From: Pratylenchus scribneri | Taxonomy: Eukaryota; Nematoda; Chromadorea; Rhabditida; Pratylenchidae | Direction: 5' to 3' | Assembly: GCA_030063045.1 (NCBI GenBank) | Contig: JAQSEB010000020.1 | Coordinates: forward strand, 496,001-560,000 | DNA length: 64,000 nucleotides | Shown: positions 45,400 to 58,299 of the stretch, piece by piece | Position numbering within the stretch: the first letter of the stretch is position 1 | Layout: each line of letters opens with the position of its first letter | Position numbers and translations under genes: made by a program | Notes under the pieces: model-generated | Told to the model about the DNA's origin: nothing | What the model saw: only the letters and a program-made list of their open reading frames with translations | Databases searched by the model: none

Positions 45400-45799
45400 T
45401 TCCTACTTTTTTTGGTAATTTTCTGAAATTAAGTTGAGCGAGTTAAAGCTTATTAATTAATAAATTATTAAAAGCAATAATTTAAATGTAATTAATTAAC
45501 GTGATTAATATATATTGAATATTTCGCGAAGTTAATTAATTAGTTTATTTTTTATTAGCCCAATTTTATGTAAGAATAAGTAGTAGAATATGTAAACTAG
45601 CCAGATTGACAATTTACTAGGGAAAATGAACTTAAAAATGAAGGTTGAGACTTGAGATTATTGATTAGATAACTCAATTTTATTAATTTTGTATTTTTTT
45701 ATTCGTTCTTTGATTGTTTTCATTAATTTTCTAATCTAAGTAGTTTCTGTTCGTAAATGCTGCGCAAGTTAAGTTAAATGCAACTTTTTTATTTTTGTT

Positions 45800-45822
45800 T
45801 CTTCTTCTTCTTCTTCTTCATG
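45800..45822 (+). repeat. CTT microsatellite
   Basis: About seven CTT units in the 5' flank of the GMEB gene. Confidence 0.85.
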
Positions 45823-45896
45823 GTATGGACATAATATCATTTATAACAAAATGCCAAAATTATTAAATAAAAATATATTTTTAAATTTATTTCAAT

Positions 45897-46235
45897 ACAG
45901 TAGGGGAAGTTGCAAAAGATGGGCCATTCTTTTGGCCATAACTCAGTGAGGCAATAACCAATCTGGGAAGGCGATATACCTTTTGAAAGCCCAAAATGTC
46001 CTCTACAATTTGGCTTATTTAAATTTTATGAAATACAAGCTTTAAAAAAGTTACATGTCTTTGAATGTAATAAACCCGAATTTATGGAGGAAAAGCTGCT
46101 TCTTTTACAAATTTTTTGAATTTTCAAAAAATTGAAAAGCCACTTTTAAGAGGACATTTAGGGCTTTTAAATAGCATATTGCCTTCCCAAATTGGTTGCT
46201 TTCTTGTTGAGATATGGCCAAAAGAAATACAATAG
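45897..46235. mobile_element. Palindromic MITE, TTTTGGCC family
   Basis: Arms TTCTTTTGGCCATAACTCAG / AGGCGATATACCTTTTGAAA / CCAAAATGTCCTCTACAATT and their near complements at 46145-46230. Centre with GAGGAAAAGCTGCTTCTTTT. Relatives at 32.9, 50.5, 53.16 and 56.5 kb. Confidence 0.8.
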
Positions 46236-46639
46236 ATAATGAAACGGAGGTATTTAATAAGATTTGAAGAATTTTTAAGGGCAAAAGTATGAAAAAATAT
46301 GCAAATTCATTAAAGTTTTAAACAAATCGTAAAGAAGAATATGTTACGCAATGATACGTGTCAATCAAAATCAAGGCCGCGAGAAAAATAGGCGGGATTT
46401 TATGGGCAACTTGCGCGATTTATTGGCTGTGGCGTCTGGCGTGGGATTGTGCGCGCCTTGTCCTTTAAAAATAGGAGGGGTAAATACGAGAGGATTAGAA
46501 TTTTGGGGATGTGAACACTTTCGGCAAGCGCCACCAAAAAAAAAATGACGCGACTACACCAAATGACCCTGATTTTTTTTGGGGGGGGGGCGGTTGGAGT
46601 CCGCGCGGTGTCCATCTTCTTCCTCTCCTTTTTTTAAAC

Positions 46640-49540
46640 GTGCCTTACGGGGAAAAGAGGTGAATGCAAAGGTAGGGAAGTGGGAAGATTCCCTTTTCAC
46701 TCAGATTCATTCATCTCACAAGTCAAAACTGTGAATGAATCCCCGGAAGGGATGGTGCAACTTTGTAAGGCGGAACAAAAATTGCGAAGGGATGAAGAGG
46801 AGGAAGAGGATGAGGAAGAGGGGAAGAAGTGGACCGAAAGGTACAAAATAACTTGGAGGTGAAGAAAACGCAAAAATGGCGCTGGGAGGGGAAAGGGCAA
46901 AAAACTAAAAGAAGCAGCGGCCCTTGAGGGGGAAAGGACGACGGGAAAACGAGGAAGAAGAAGGCACGGAGGGCAATGAACCAAAAGGGAGGGAGGCGAC
47001 GAGAAGGGGGAGGGAGGGGGAAGGAACGACGCCGTCGGGGCCATCTGCTCTAAAATTGGTGTTTGAGGGAAGGGAAGGGAAGGACAAAGAATGGCGAGGC
47101 GAGGTTGGTGCTGGGCTGGACAGCATTTGTGCCTAGTCAGCGCCAAATGGGACGAGGACGACGCCTCCATCGCCGTAGGGGGAATGTTGGGATGGAGGGA
47201 GGGGGCAGAGGCCAACGGGCCTACGGGCCGAGCCAAATGTCCACTCACACGCAAAGGAAGGGAATTGGAAGGGAAAATGTGGGGAGGAAAGACGGACGGC
47301 CCCGGAAGGCTCCTTTGGACTGACCAAAATGGAAGGCAATGGCCAATGGTCACCCCAAAGCCCAAACCCTATTCCATCCAGAGAGGAGGCTTTAGGGCTA
47401 AATTTGTGAACGAACGAAATGAATGGATGGATGGATTGGACGGACGGACGGACGCTTGGATGAAGGGAAAAGAATGGCAGGCCAAAACGCTCTTTAAAAA
47501 TAGATACGAGGGAAAAGCCTGCTGAGAGATTCCCTCCTTTGGGCCTAATGGTCAGCAGCCGCCCGAGGGCAAAATAATGGACAAATGCTGGAGGGAAAAA
47601 TGACCCTTTAGCCTTGAGGATATAATCCAATTTTGAACGTAATTTGGCCTGCTCACTTTGAAGTCATTTGCCGCTTTTTTGTTGGCCAAATGACTAATAA
47701 AGTGAAGAACACGGATGGAGATGGGGATGTCTTGGGGTAAATTCCGAAGGAACGGAGAATTTTAAAGAAGAAATTTGATTGAAATTTGCTTAAATTCCAC
47801 GCCAAAAATACGGCTTTTTTGTTATCCAAATGGCTAAACTTTTGAAGGATGCCTTGGGGCAAATTCCGAAGAAAAGGAAAATATTTAGAATTCAGAAATT
47901 AATTAAAATTTGCATAAATTTCAGATGATGATAATTCGTTAAAAATTAGTAGAATTATCTTAAAAAGAAGGGGTGAAAATGCTGAAGAAATTAAAAAAGA
48001 TTTTCTAGTTTCTTTTAAATACAGGAATTGTAGATTGGAATTTGCATAAATTCCATGCAAAAATATGTTTAAAAAAGGCATTTTTAAAGAATTCACTGGA
48101 AAAGGTGATTTTTATTTACGTTGATTAGTGTGGCCAAATATAAGATTGATTTGTTAGGATAATTTTTATACTATCGAAACATGTTTAGGAAAGGTAAAAG
48201 GCATTCGTTCAGCCAAACATTGAACACTACATATTAATCGCTAATTGAACGTGCCATCTGGAAAGGAAATATTGCCTTTAAAAATGCCAAAGATTTGGCC
48301 AACTTTGGGCCAAAATGGCCGCCTATCACGCATCAAGGCAGTGACCGGCACAAATACATATTCCCCCTTTAAAAGTGGGGGGAAAATGTGACGGCGATGG
48401 GCCATCTGCTGCTTTCTTGGATGGTGGTGGCGGATGACCTAAATATAAATGTGGCCAGCGGCCAATGGCCCCTTCCCCAACGGCGTAGTTCACGATTTGT
48501 GCTTTGGGTTGCAAGGAAGGAAGGAAGGAAGGAAAGGGAACGAATGGAGGGAAAGTGGACGGACGCTTGGACCTTGGAGGGGGAAAGTGGTCAAAATGTT
48601 GTTGAAAATAGACGAGGCGAAAAGCTTCTTCGCCCGAGGGAAATACACATTTGTGCCCTCTAGGCTCTAGGAAACAGCCAGAGGGGCAGTCATTTTGCCA
48701 TTCGCCTCTTTGGCCCAAGGAGTGGTCGAATGGGGCCTATGGGCGAAAATGAGGGTGGAAACAAAGTGGACAATCCCCAGAGGGGAAAGGAAGAAAAGGA
48801 AAAGCGAGAGTGGATTGGGAAGGGAATGGCGCCGTAAGAGGCAGCCTTGGGGCAAAAGCCGGGCAAAATGACGGAGGGAGGGAACGCCGAGAGGCGGAAT
48901 TGGACTTTGGGGAAACGAGGATTGGCACGGCTGCTGGCCAAAAGGTCCATCCAAATGTGGAGGGAGGCGAGGAGGTCGAAATGGCCTGTGGGAAGAGGAG
49001 TAGTGGCCACGGGGGATGTGGACAATCACCCGAGGGGAAAAGGGAGGAAAAGCTATAGGGAATGGCGCCGTAAGAAGAGCCCAGCCTCGTAGGCAGGGCC
49101 TTGAGGCAAAATGACGGAGGGAGGGAACGCCGTACGGAGAGAATTGGGTGGCGAGAATGAAGATTGGCACGGCTGCTGGCCAAGTATTATGTGAGGCCTA
49201 ATAAAGGTCCAAATATGGAGGTGGCGAGGGGAAAACGGCGAAAACAAGTCCAAATGGGGAAACATTTATAGACGGGAATTGGAGGATGGAGGCAAAGGAT
49301 AAGGAAGGATGTAGAATTGAAATGGATTTGGCCACAAAATATAGGAATGATGGGAAGGAGGATAGTAGCTGCAAAATTAAAAGAGGGAACTGTGTCAACA
49401 TTTGGCGGTGGGGAAGAAAGTGGATGGAATTGTACGTGAGAAGAAGCGGCTTTAAAAGACCAATTGGCAGTGGTGGGAGTGGCGCAATTGGGAAAAGTGT
49501 TGTTCGTATTTTCCATTTTATGCCAGTAATTTTTCAAGTA
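46640..49540 (+). other. Purine-skewed GC-richer block
   Basis: The plus strand is dominated by G and A (GGAAGGGAAAGG, GAGGAAGAGGATGAGGAAGA, GGAAGGAAGGAAGGAA), interrupted by AT-rich 47.6-48.25 kb. It includes GGACGGACGGACG (about 47440) and poly-G (46569-46580). The longest open frame (46697-47365, minus, 222 codons) is a serine/proline/leucine low-complexity string. Confidence 0.6.
48795..49235 (+). repeat. Imperfect tandem duplication, about 245 bp
   Basis: Two copies share GGGAATGGCGCCGTAAGA, GGGCAAAATGACGGAGGGAG, GGAACGCCG, GATTGGCACGGCTGCTGGCC, and AAAGGTCCAAATATGGAGG-like sequence in the same order (first at 48826, second at about 49060). Spacing differs by small indels. Confidence 0.75.
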
Positions 49541-50509
49541 ATTAATAAAACTTTTAATATCACTTGATTAAGCTGTTTCTGTAGATCATCTTGATATCAA
49601 ATTGTTTGATCAATCACATAATTGGCCATAAAATTATGGTCAAAAAAGCGAAGCATGTTTTATTTTGATTGACCCATTTCTCCACCATTTTGGTCATAAC
49701 TATTTTGCAATTTAATTTAAATCAAATTCATTATTAATTAATACAATACAATCAGGGCTATAAAATGATATCAAATTTACAAAACTTAAAGCCAATAATC
49801 GCTTGAAAATTTTGTAATTAATACACCCTATCCTAATCGAGGCCATAAAAATACTAAATTTGGATAAATTTGAAGTCTAAAATTCACTTAAAAATGGAAT
49901 TTAATATGCGCAAATATCAGGATTTGGCCAAATTATTATATTTGGAAGTATAAAAATGTTATTTTCATTTGGATTTGAAGGAAGAAAAGCCGCTGAATTT
50001 GAGCTATTATTGGAGGGTGAAGAGGAAAGTGAGGAAATTTTGGCCACACCTAATAAAAATAAACGTAAAAGACAAATGTTCTCTCGCCCATTTTTTGCCT
50101 CTCTGGCACAACCACCGATGACCCGTGTGGCCAATATAGGAGCGAATGCTTAATGGCCAGCTGGAAGGACTAGGAGGGTCATAAAAATATGTACTAGAGA
50201 AGATTGTTCGTGAAAAACAAAAAGTACAATTTTTGGAGGGAAGGCCGCTTTTTGGATTTGGCCATAAGAAAGAATGGTGCAAAAATGTGCGAGGTGGGCG
50301 AATGTGATGAAATTGGAATTTAAAAGCGCGACAAAAATATCCAAAGAATACAAATTTTTAATGCGTTTCCATTTCATAATTGGCTGAAATAAGTGAAAAA
50401 AATATACTACTTATTTCCTCTAATTTATGATTTGAAAACTATGCTCTCAGAAAAAATAGCAAAAGGAACTCATTTATTTATTATTAAACTGAATTTTGTT
50501 GTACCTATC

Positions 50510-50690
50510 GTAGTTCTTTTTGGCCATAGCTCAACAAGGAAGCAACCAATTTAGGAAGGCGATATGCCATTTTAGGGCCCTAAATGTTCTCTAAAAAGTG
50601 ACTTTTCTAATCTTTCGAAAATTAAAATAAACGATTTGTAAAATTAGCGGCTTTTTTTTAAAAAAATTCGGGTTTTTAGATTCCATCTCC
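50510..50690. mobile_element. Half of a TTTTGGCC palindromic MITE
   Basis: Only the left arm is present (TTCTTTTTGGCCATAGCTCA, AGGAAGCAACCAATTTAGGA, CGATATGCCATTTTAGGGCC, TAAATGTTCTCTAAAAAGTG). The other arm is missing, so it is truncated. Confidence 0.7.
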
Positions 50691-52414
50691 TATCCTCTCT
50701 CTATATTTTGACAGATTTGTAATTTTTGATTTGAATTTCCTCCAGAATAAATTTATTATTCCCATTTTTGTCATCAGCTTCCATTTTTGTGCACCATCAC
50801 TGGTTGATGCCAAATAAAATGAGGCATGCCGGGGGCAAAAATGTGTAATATACGATGGGCCTACGCCTTCCCACATTTGCGTGACTTTTAACGTTTTCTC
50901 TTTCTGCCATCAGAATCTTTATTTTGGGAAAATGACGGCGGAATTTGGCATTGCTGATAGCAAAAATCCTAGGATGGCTGGGAATGAGGGAATTAGGAAT
51001 TTAGTTTATTTACACGCGATTCTATTATGGCTACACTTTTTGGAGAAAGTGATGGGAAGAAAAAGTGGCGGAAGTTTTCTTCCAAATTTAGTAATCCATG
51101 TAGCAGAAATGGTAATCTTTATGGAAATGGAATGGAAGTAAAAATGCCTTCCATCACTTTATGCTGAAAATTGGCAGAAAAATAACAGTTAAAAATAGGA
51201 AAATATTGAATGTTTGAGGATGGAATGAAATTTGCGTCATCTAAATAATTTTGCATATTTTCAAGTAAATATTAGCTTTAAATTTAGGCTAACATGAATT
51301 TTGGCTTTATTTTTAGCAAATTTGATGCAATTTTATAGCATTTAGATGAAATGATTAGAGAAAGAATAATTATTGATGGATTCTATGGAAACAAAAATGC
51401 CTGCAATATGTTGTCCAAAATTCAGGCCATTTTCATTTGATTGTCCATAATTTTCTATGCAATTATTTGTTTTTGATCAATCATTTTGATATCAAAATGC
51501 TTTCGAAAGATGGAGTATAGGAATCTTAAAGAAGCCCCTGAATTGGCCAAGCTGATATGGCCACAAAAAAGTGAATTTTGGGCGGGTCAAAATAATCCTT
51601 GACTTCAGGATTCCAGCGGATTCCAGTCTTTTTGAGAGGACAAAAATAAATTCCAAAAATGTTTCAGCAAAGTGTGTGCGCGTCTCCAACCCTCACCCCA
51701 GTCAGCAGAACCTCTCCAAAGGGCGTCCCATCCAGACAAAAGAAGACTCGTCGTTGACCACATCATTGCGGGGCTTGAAAGCGCCCTAAAGCCTCCCTCC
51801 ATCCAATCGTCCGTCACCCCAATTGGACACTTCTTTCCTCCCTTTTGGCCGCCACCAAAAGTCGACCCAATGTTTGTTTTTCGGCCGCTGCTGCGCAGCT
51901 ATTTTTGGCCGAGATTTGAGGGGGACAAGGCGCTTGGCCGGAGATTGATAGAGGAAAATGACCAGTGGACTCGCCTTTTACTTTTACACAAACACAGACA
52001 AAGGACGAGACGAAGTGAGTTCCAAATGGATGTGGATGGATGGATTTCACCACATTTTGTGGCCTCGCGCAGAAGAGGGAAAGGAGTGTGGAAAGGGGTG
52101 GCCGAATTCCAGTCCAGTCCACTTTCATTTTTGTGGCCGAATTACGGCTGATCGCAAGCCCTTTTATTAGTCCATTCGTCCGTCATCCCTCCTTCCAATT
52201 TCCAAAAAGAGTCCATTCAGTCGGTCAAATGCTTGTTGGGCCTAGAGGCTATTTTTGGCCATATTTTTTTGGGATTGGAAAATGCGGAGCGGGATATATA
52301 TGTGGCCGAGGTGAAAATGGGGCGAGACGGCCTCTCGGAATGACCGGTGGTTAAAAAGGGAATGCAAAAAGTGAAGGGAATTAAAAGGACGGAACAGACC
52401 AACTTGCCACCATT

Positions 52415-52740
52415 TATATTATAATAACTCATCAAGGACTGAACCAATTTTTATGATTTTGTTATCAAATTAAAGAGCAGAATCTTGGCTATCGAATGAT
52501 ATTAATTTATTTAAATTGCTTCAAAAATAGATAAAGTTATGACCCAAAAAACAACTGAAAATTTCGCTAATCCATACTAATAAGGTCATTTTAAATGGTT
52601 TTTTGGGCATAATTTCAATTCTGAACCATTTTAAATAAAATTAATATCATTTGATAGCCAAAAGTCTGCACTTTCATTTAATAATAAAATCAGCAAAATT
52701 GGTTCACTTCTTGAAGAGTTATTAATCGAAAAGTTGGGAC
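52415..52740. mobile_element. Palindromic MITE, relative of 35.2 kb element
   Basis: Arms ATAATAACTCATCAAGGACT / GAACCAATTTTTATGATTTT / AAAGAGCAGAATCTTGGCTA and complement ending AAATTGGTTCACTTCTTGAA / GAGTTATTAAT. Centre ACTAATAAGGTCATTTTAAA. It is older than the 35.2-kb copy, judging from arm divergence. Confidence 0.8.
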
Positions 52741-53159
52741 GCTTCCCAGGCTAGACGATCACTCGGTAATTCGGAATGACCGGCGGGAAAAAGCAGAAAA
52801 AAGAGAATTTTGGAGCTTCGCAAAAATTGAAGGAAATAAAAAGGAGGGAAGGATTTCAGCATAGCCAACTAACAGTTTTGGCCAGCAGCTGGTCCAAAAA
52901 AAAAAGATTTTGCTGTCCGAAAAAAAGGGGAGGATTGCGCTGGAAGCGTTGAGTGCGGGGAAGGGGGACGGCTGACACGGACTTTCTTCATTTGGTCTTC
53001 GTCCGTCGCCATTTTTGCTTTTCAAGACCGTTCCACCCAAAAATGGACGGGAATGGGAAAAGCAGGGATGGCCAAGCCAAAAGGCGAGAATGGCCAACAG
53101 TAAAAAATTCGGACGAACCCCAGGACGTAAGCAAAATAGGACATTTCAGTATCATCTTT

Positions 53160-53478
53160 TCCCTACCCAGATCTTTTTGCCATATCTCAATAAGGAAGAA
53201 GCCAATTTTGGAAGGCGATATGCCATTTAAAAGCCTAAATGTCCTCTAAAATGTGGCTTTTCTAATTTTTTTGAAAATTTAAAATAATTTGTAAAATAAG
53301 CGGCTTTTCCTCCAAAATTTGGGTTTATTATACTCAAAGACGTGTAACATTTTTTAAAGATGGATTTTATAAAATTTAAAAAGCCCCAAATTATAAAGGA
53401 CATTTAGGGCTTTCCAATGGCATATCACCTTCCTAAATTAGTTATTGCCTCTTTGAGCTCTGGCCAAAAGAATGGCCT
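53160..53478. mobile_element. Palindromic MITE, TTTTGGCC family
   Basis: Arms CTTTTTGCCATATCTCAATA / GAAGGCGATATGCCATTTAA / CTAAATGTCCTCTAAAATGT and complement ending TGGCATATCACCTTCCTAAA / CTGGCCAAAAGAATGG. Centre GGGTTTATTATACTCAAAGA and GTGTAACATTTTTTAAAG. Confidence 0.8.
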
Positions 53479-55539
53479 AGGTAGTAGGTACTGAACTGGC
53501 GGCCAATGGCCTGGACGGACCTTGAGGAAAAATATTCAAAAAAGGCTGTTTTTCCCTCACATTCCAATTTGGATTTGGACCACATTTCTGCTGGGCTAGG
53601 ACGTTCCAGCATCGGCGACGGCGGCTTCAACGGCGAGAGCAAACATTGTCGGTGGTGGCGGCCGTCGACGACGAGACCGAAAAGAGGGGAATGTCCCAAA
53701 AAAGAGGCGCGTCACCGGTAACAAAAATAGCCCAAAATAGATTCTAGCGGCCACAATGTAAACATTTGAAACAGGGAGAGAAGGGAAAAAGGCCGAGACG
53801 CTTTTTTGGAATTAAGCGGAAAATGACCGGTCCTTTCGAGACTGGAGGTCCTTTCGGGACTGGAGAGTGGAGACACACATTTGAATGAGTCGAGATTCGC
53901 GCTTCACATCGAGATCCAGAGTAGGTCCTTTTAAATGATTTTGAAAAAAATAACAAAAATTTTCTCACATCACAAGTCAAGAAGATGGTGAATTTTCTTG
54001 GGGGCGATTTAGTAGAAAATACTCAAAATAAGTATAAATGGTTTAATGATTTAAAATTAAATTTTAAAGGAAATAAGTGGTTTAAATGGGAGAGGGCGAA
54101 GAAGCGGTCAAAAAGAGAGAAAAGGTTAAAAAATCGTCCAAATTTTCTCACAAAAATGAAATGAAAACTTTTCTTGGAGTCAATTTGGGACAAGAATAAT
54201 GGTTTAAAATTAAATTTCACCAAAAAAGTGGTTCAAAAAAAGAGAGAAATATTCAAAAAAAATATATTTCTGGAAAAAAAAAACAGTTTTCTTGCAAATT
54301 GCACAATTCAATTTCAAGCCAAACTTTGTTTTGCAAGAATGTGGACTATTGGATGGCACGGCACGGCTTTGACGGGTAGGGTGGAAGGAGGGCGGGCATT
54401 GGTTTTGAAAGTTGGCACGGATGAACCGGGAGGGGTTGAAAGGAAGTGAATAAATAAAGGAAAGAGGGTGTGCCCAAAATGTTTACCCTAAATGTGTGCC
54501 GTGAATAAGCGTGCCATTTCGGGTTAGCCTACCAAAAATATTCAGCAGGCAGTCTTAAGCCTCCCCAATGCCAGTGCCATCTATGAAAGTGTAATATCGC
54601 TGGAGGGGATGGAGGCCGAAATGGAATAAATGGACGGACAAAGCGGGCGAAATGAACGGACGGCTGGCTGGAAGGAAGGAACGCCGCCGGGGATGGAGGG
54701 AAATTGTGACTGGTCCTTTGGAGGCTGGCAGGAAACTTTGAGCGGGCAAAAGATGGCCGAGTGGACAGTGGACGCCACCATACCCCTTTCTATTTTATAG
54801 TGCCGTCCATCGTTGTGCCGGCTGACTGACTGCCCTGTGTGCCACCATTTGCGCCGTTGTTGTTTTCCCTTTGGGAATGTTCCCTTCGGCGGGGGACATG
54901 AGGGACAAGGGACCAACGATGAAAATGGACAAGCTTGGCTTTGTGAAATTGTGCGGTGGGAACATCAGGGTGGAGGAAAAGCCGGTGGAAGGAAAAATAT
55001 GCCATTGGTGGGAATGAGGGTGGCGCAAAAGGCCAACCAAAGTGGAAGCCAGGGACCAGCAGGGAGGGGAATGGCACCACGTAAGTCTGTTTTGATGACA
55101 TTTTCCTGGGTGGCGGCTGGCAACCTTATTTTCGTCAAAAAAAACAAAAACACGTGTAGGACTCACAGCTAAAAGCAGGGGAATTGAATTTGCCAAATTT
55201 AGAATTGGAATACCCGTTGGCACAATTCAATAAAAAGAACTATTTTTGTATATTTCGATGTGCAATTTACGGGTTAAAATTAAAATGGATGGCGTAGGGA
55301 ATATTTTCCAGAAGGAAAATGTATAATTTTAACATATTACCTATTCGAACTACCGTATTTCCTCTATTAAGTAACCTCGGGGCTACTATTTTTCAGAGAC
55401 CTTCTACAAGAGAGGATATTATTGGATGGAGAGCTTCTATTTGAGGGAGGATTTTATTTCGCAGAGGCCTCCAAAGGGAGCTTCTACTATAGAGATAGAA
55501 ATGAAAGCCTCGTCAGGGAAAACGCTAAAGGACGATTCA

Positions 55540-56466
55540 CAAGGGAAGGTATCCAAGTGAATGTGGGACTTTAAAACGAGACCTAGCTATTTTTGTAGAT
55601 AATATATGGGTTTCTCCCAGAAGTGATGTCCTTTTTTCCTTAATGGACCTCCCCTCTGAGATATGGCCATAAAACCTGCTTTATCTGCATATTTGGCCCT
55701 AATTCATATCTTCTCAAATAATTGGGCTATGAATTTGATTTAAATGTCATTTTGTAGAGAATTTTAAGAGCTTTCATTTTTGTAAATACATCATGAGTCT
55801 AAAAATTTTTTGAAATTTTTTATCGATTTTTTTCTGAAAATACCCAATTTGGCCAATTTTCAATTAGCTATAACTCGGTTAAATGGAATCTATGGACTTT
55901 GGTCCAATTATATTTTTTGATCACCATATCATAAAGTATCACTAGGCAAATTTTCAGATTTTTCTATTAATCTGAAAATTCTTGCGATTTCGCTATGCTA
56001 GGCCTGTAATAGGCAAAATGCCTTGAATTTTCAGGGTGACAGAAAAATTTGAAAATTTGCATAGAGATACTTTATGATATGGTGATCAAAAAAGATAATT
56101 AGGCCAAAGTCTAATAATTCCATTTAACCGAGTTATGGCCCATTGAAAATTGGCCAAATTGGGTATTTTCAGAAAAAAATCGATAAAAAATTTCAAAAAA
56201 TTTTTAGACTCATGATTTATTTACAAAAATGAAAGCTCTTAAAATTCTCTACAAAATGACATTTAAATCAAATTCATAGCCCAATTATTTGAGAAGATAT
56301 GAATTAGGGCCAAATATGCAGATAAAGCAGGTTTTATGGCCATATCTCAGAGGGGAGGTCCATTAAGGAAAAAAGGACATCACTTCTGGGAGAAACCCAT
56401 ATATTATCTACAAAAATAGCTAGGTCTCGTTTTAAAGTCCCACATTCACTTGGATACCTTCCCTTG
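55540..56466. mobile_element. 927-bp near-perfect palindrome
   Basis: Ends ACAAGGGAAGGTATCCAAGT and ACTTGGATACCTTCCCTTGT. Arms of about 430 bp are almost identical: the outer 300+ nt differ at about one position by eye, and the inner 100 nt diverge more. A short asymmetric centre near 56000 has TGTAATAGGCAAAATGCCTT. No coding potential. It splits AT-rich MITE-like sequence (ACCGTATTTCCTCTATTAAG at 55353). This is the largest inverted repeat in the window. Confidence 0.93.
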
Positions 56467-56479
56467 TCAGTATCGTCGA

Positions 56480-56768
56480 TTCAGTATATAACCATTCTTT
56501 TTCTCATAGTTCTGCCAAGACAATAAATAATTGGGTGACGTTTTTAAATTTTTATAAAATCCAGCTTTAACGAAAGTTACGTGTGTTTGAGTGTAATAAA
56601 CCCGAATTTTTGGAAGAAAAGCCGTTTATTTTACAAAATGTTTAAAATTTTCAAAAAATTAGAAAAGCCACTTTTTAGAGGACATTTAGGGCTTTAAAAT
56701 GGAATATCGCCTTCCAAAATTGGTTGCTTCCTTATTGAGATATGGCCAAAAGAACGACCTTAGGTTCT
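56480..56768. mobile_element. TTTTGGCC-family MITE, left arm eroded
   Basis: The right arm is clear (CCACTTTTTAGAGGACATTT, AGGGCTTTAAAATGGAATAT, CGCCTTCCAAAATTGGTTGC, TATGGCCAAAAGAACGACC), with the family centre GTTACGTGTGTTTGAGTGTA. The left arm has only TTTTTCTCATAGTTC-like traces. Confidence 0.7.
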
Positions 56769-58299
56769 TTATTTTAGGGTTGTTATGACGAAGGCAAATT
56801 TCGGGAAGAATTTTTATTTTAAAATTGGTCAAAAATCAAAGTCATCCATCCATTTGGAGGAAAGCATTCATTCCAGCAAAAGCAGACGTCTCTTCCTCTT
56901 TCCTCATAAAAATCCTCCAACCAAAATTGCCCACAGGGGAGAATGAATGCCATTTTTCGGCGAATCCAATGCCATCGCCATTCTCCCCTCCATTTTCGGT
57001 GCCAGCTTCCTCTCATCCCATCTGCAAATGTTTTCTTCCCAAAAAAAAACAAGCGACAGTGTAGGTTCCTTTTTTTGCTTGCCACGGCCCCCAAAAAATT
57101 TCTCCATCAACGCAAAAAGGCACATAAAAACAGTCGCCGCCAAACCATTTTTGGAGGGAAAAGGAATGTAAGGGGGAAAAGGCGAATGAATGGAAGAGAT
57201 GGCTTATTCACAAAAGGGAAACTCAAAAGAGTAGAAGAAACGTTGCCAGCCGATAAAAAAAACATTTGTGAAGGCCATATGCCCATTTTTGATGGCATTT
57301 TTTGTGGCAACTTGTGAACAAGTTTTTGAATGGATTGGGTGGGAATTGGAATGATGCAAAATAATATTCACCCAAAGATTTTTCCCTATATTTTCCTGTT
57401 TTCTTCCAATTCGCAATCAATTTCACCTCTTTTTGATGGCACCGTAAGTGTAAAGGCAAAAAGGCAAAGCGTGGACAAGGGAAGAGGGCCTGCTTATTTT
57501 GGGGGCAAAAAGGCATTCGCAAAATAGTACATGAAAAGTGGTCAATGGCCAATTTGTTGACTAGAAAAATGCATCTGAATCCGTAAATTTCCTCTAAAAT
57601 GGCCAAAACGAGCTTTTATGGGGAGGTGGCACAAAATGTATGCCCTAAAGGAGGACACACAAAGATTGGAAATGAAATTTGGAGGAAAAGTGTCCAAAGG
57701 GGCATTGAAAAGAGATATGGAATGAAAAGTGGACATCTGGCTTGCTTTCTAGCTTTCCGTTTCCCCTTCGGCGGCACACAACGATGACGACGGCGCCGTG
57801 GTCATTTTGGGCGGCTGCTGTTGGCTGGATGGGGTTGGTCGCGCGAAGGGCGAAAAGCCCCCGGAAGGGACGCTTTGAAAATGGAAAGAATGGATGATGA
57901 AGGGAAAGGAAGAAGGCCAGCAGCTGACGAGCTTATTTTCCCCACCAAAGAAAATGTCCGCTGCCAACTTGAAGGAAACGGCGCGAGGCCGACTGACTGA
58001 CCAGCAGTGAAGCGATGACAGCTTCACACAATAAAATGGCCAATGGGAATTGTTGGGTGGAATGAATTGGGAGAAGAAGCAGCAGCAGATGGTCCATTTG
58101 CCCTCCCTCCTTTTACGCCGATGCACGAAAACGGCACATTTGGAGGAGGATGGGTGAAATTCTGCTGGAAATGGCCTATATTTATGAATAGGGAAATGTG
58201 AAATGGGTTTTGGAATGAAAAATAAAGAGGAAGAAGAATGGAGGGGAAATGGAATTACGCATTTTTCAACGAAAAAATTGAAATTTTAACAAACCTGAA

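Noticed and set aside
46697..47365. 222-codon open frame, minus strand
   Set aside because: Low-complexity S/P/L sequence from a purine-rich block. The opposite strand is equally open, and there is no domain, no intron structure and no initiation context.
47091..47630. Overlapping 144- and 165-codon frames on opposite strands
   Set aside because: Both result from scarcity of AT-rich stop codons in GC-richer DNA. Neither shows conserved motifs.
48667..49183. 167- and 148-codon proline/serine-rich frames, minus strand
   Set aside because: They contain the tandem-duplicated purine block read backwards. The internal repeats of the proteins mirror DNA duplication.
49956..50153. 65-codon plus frame (LLEGEEESEEILATPNKNKR...)
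   Set aside because: The acidic and basic stretch looks protein-like, but the start lies in AT-rich DNA, no exon partners are found, and the opposite strand is also open. Left as unsupported.
53506..53721. 71-codon plus frame with basic C-terminus
   Set aside because: No family match, no promoter or splice signals, and located between MITEs in the gene desert.
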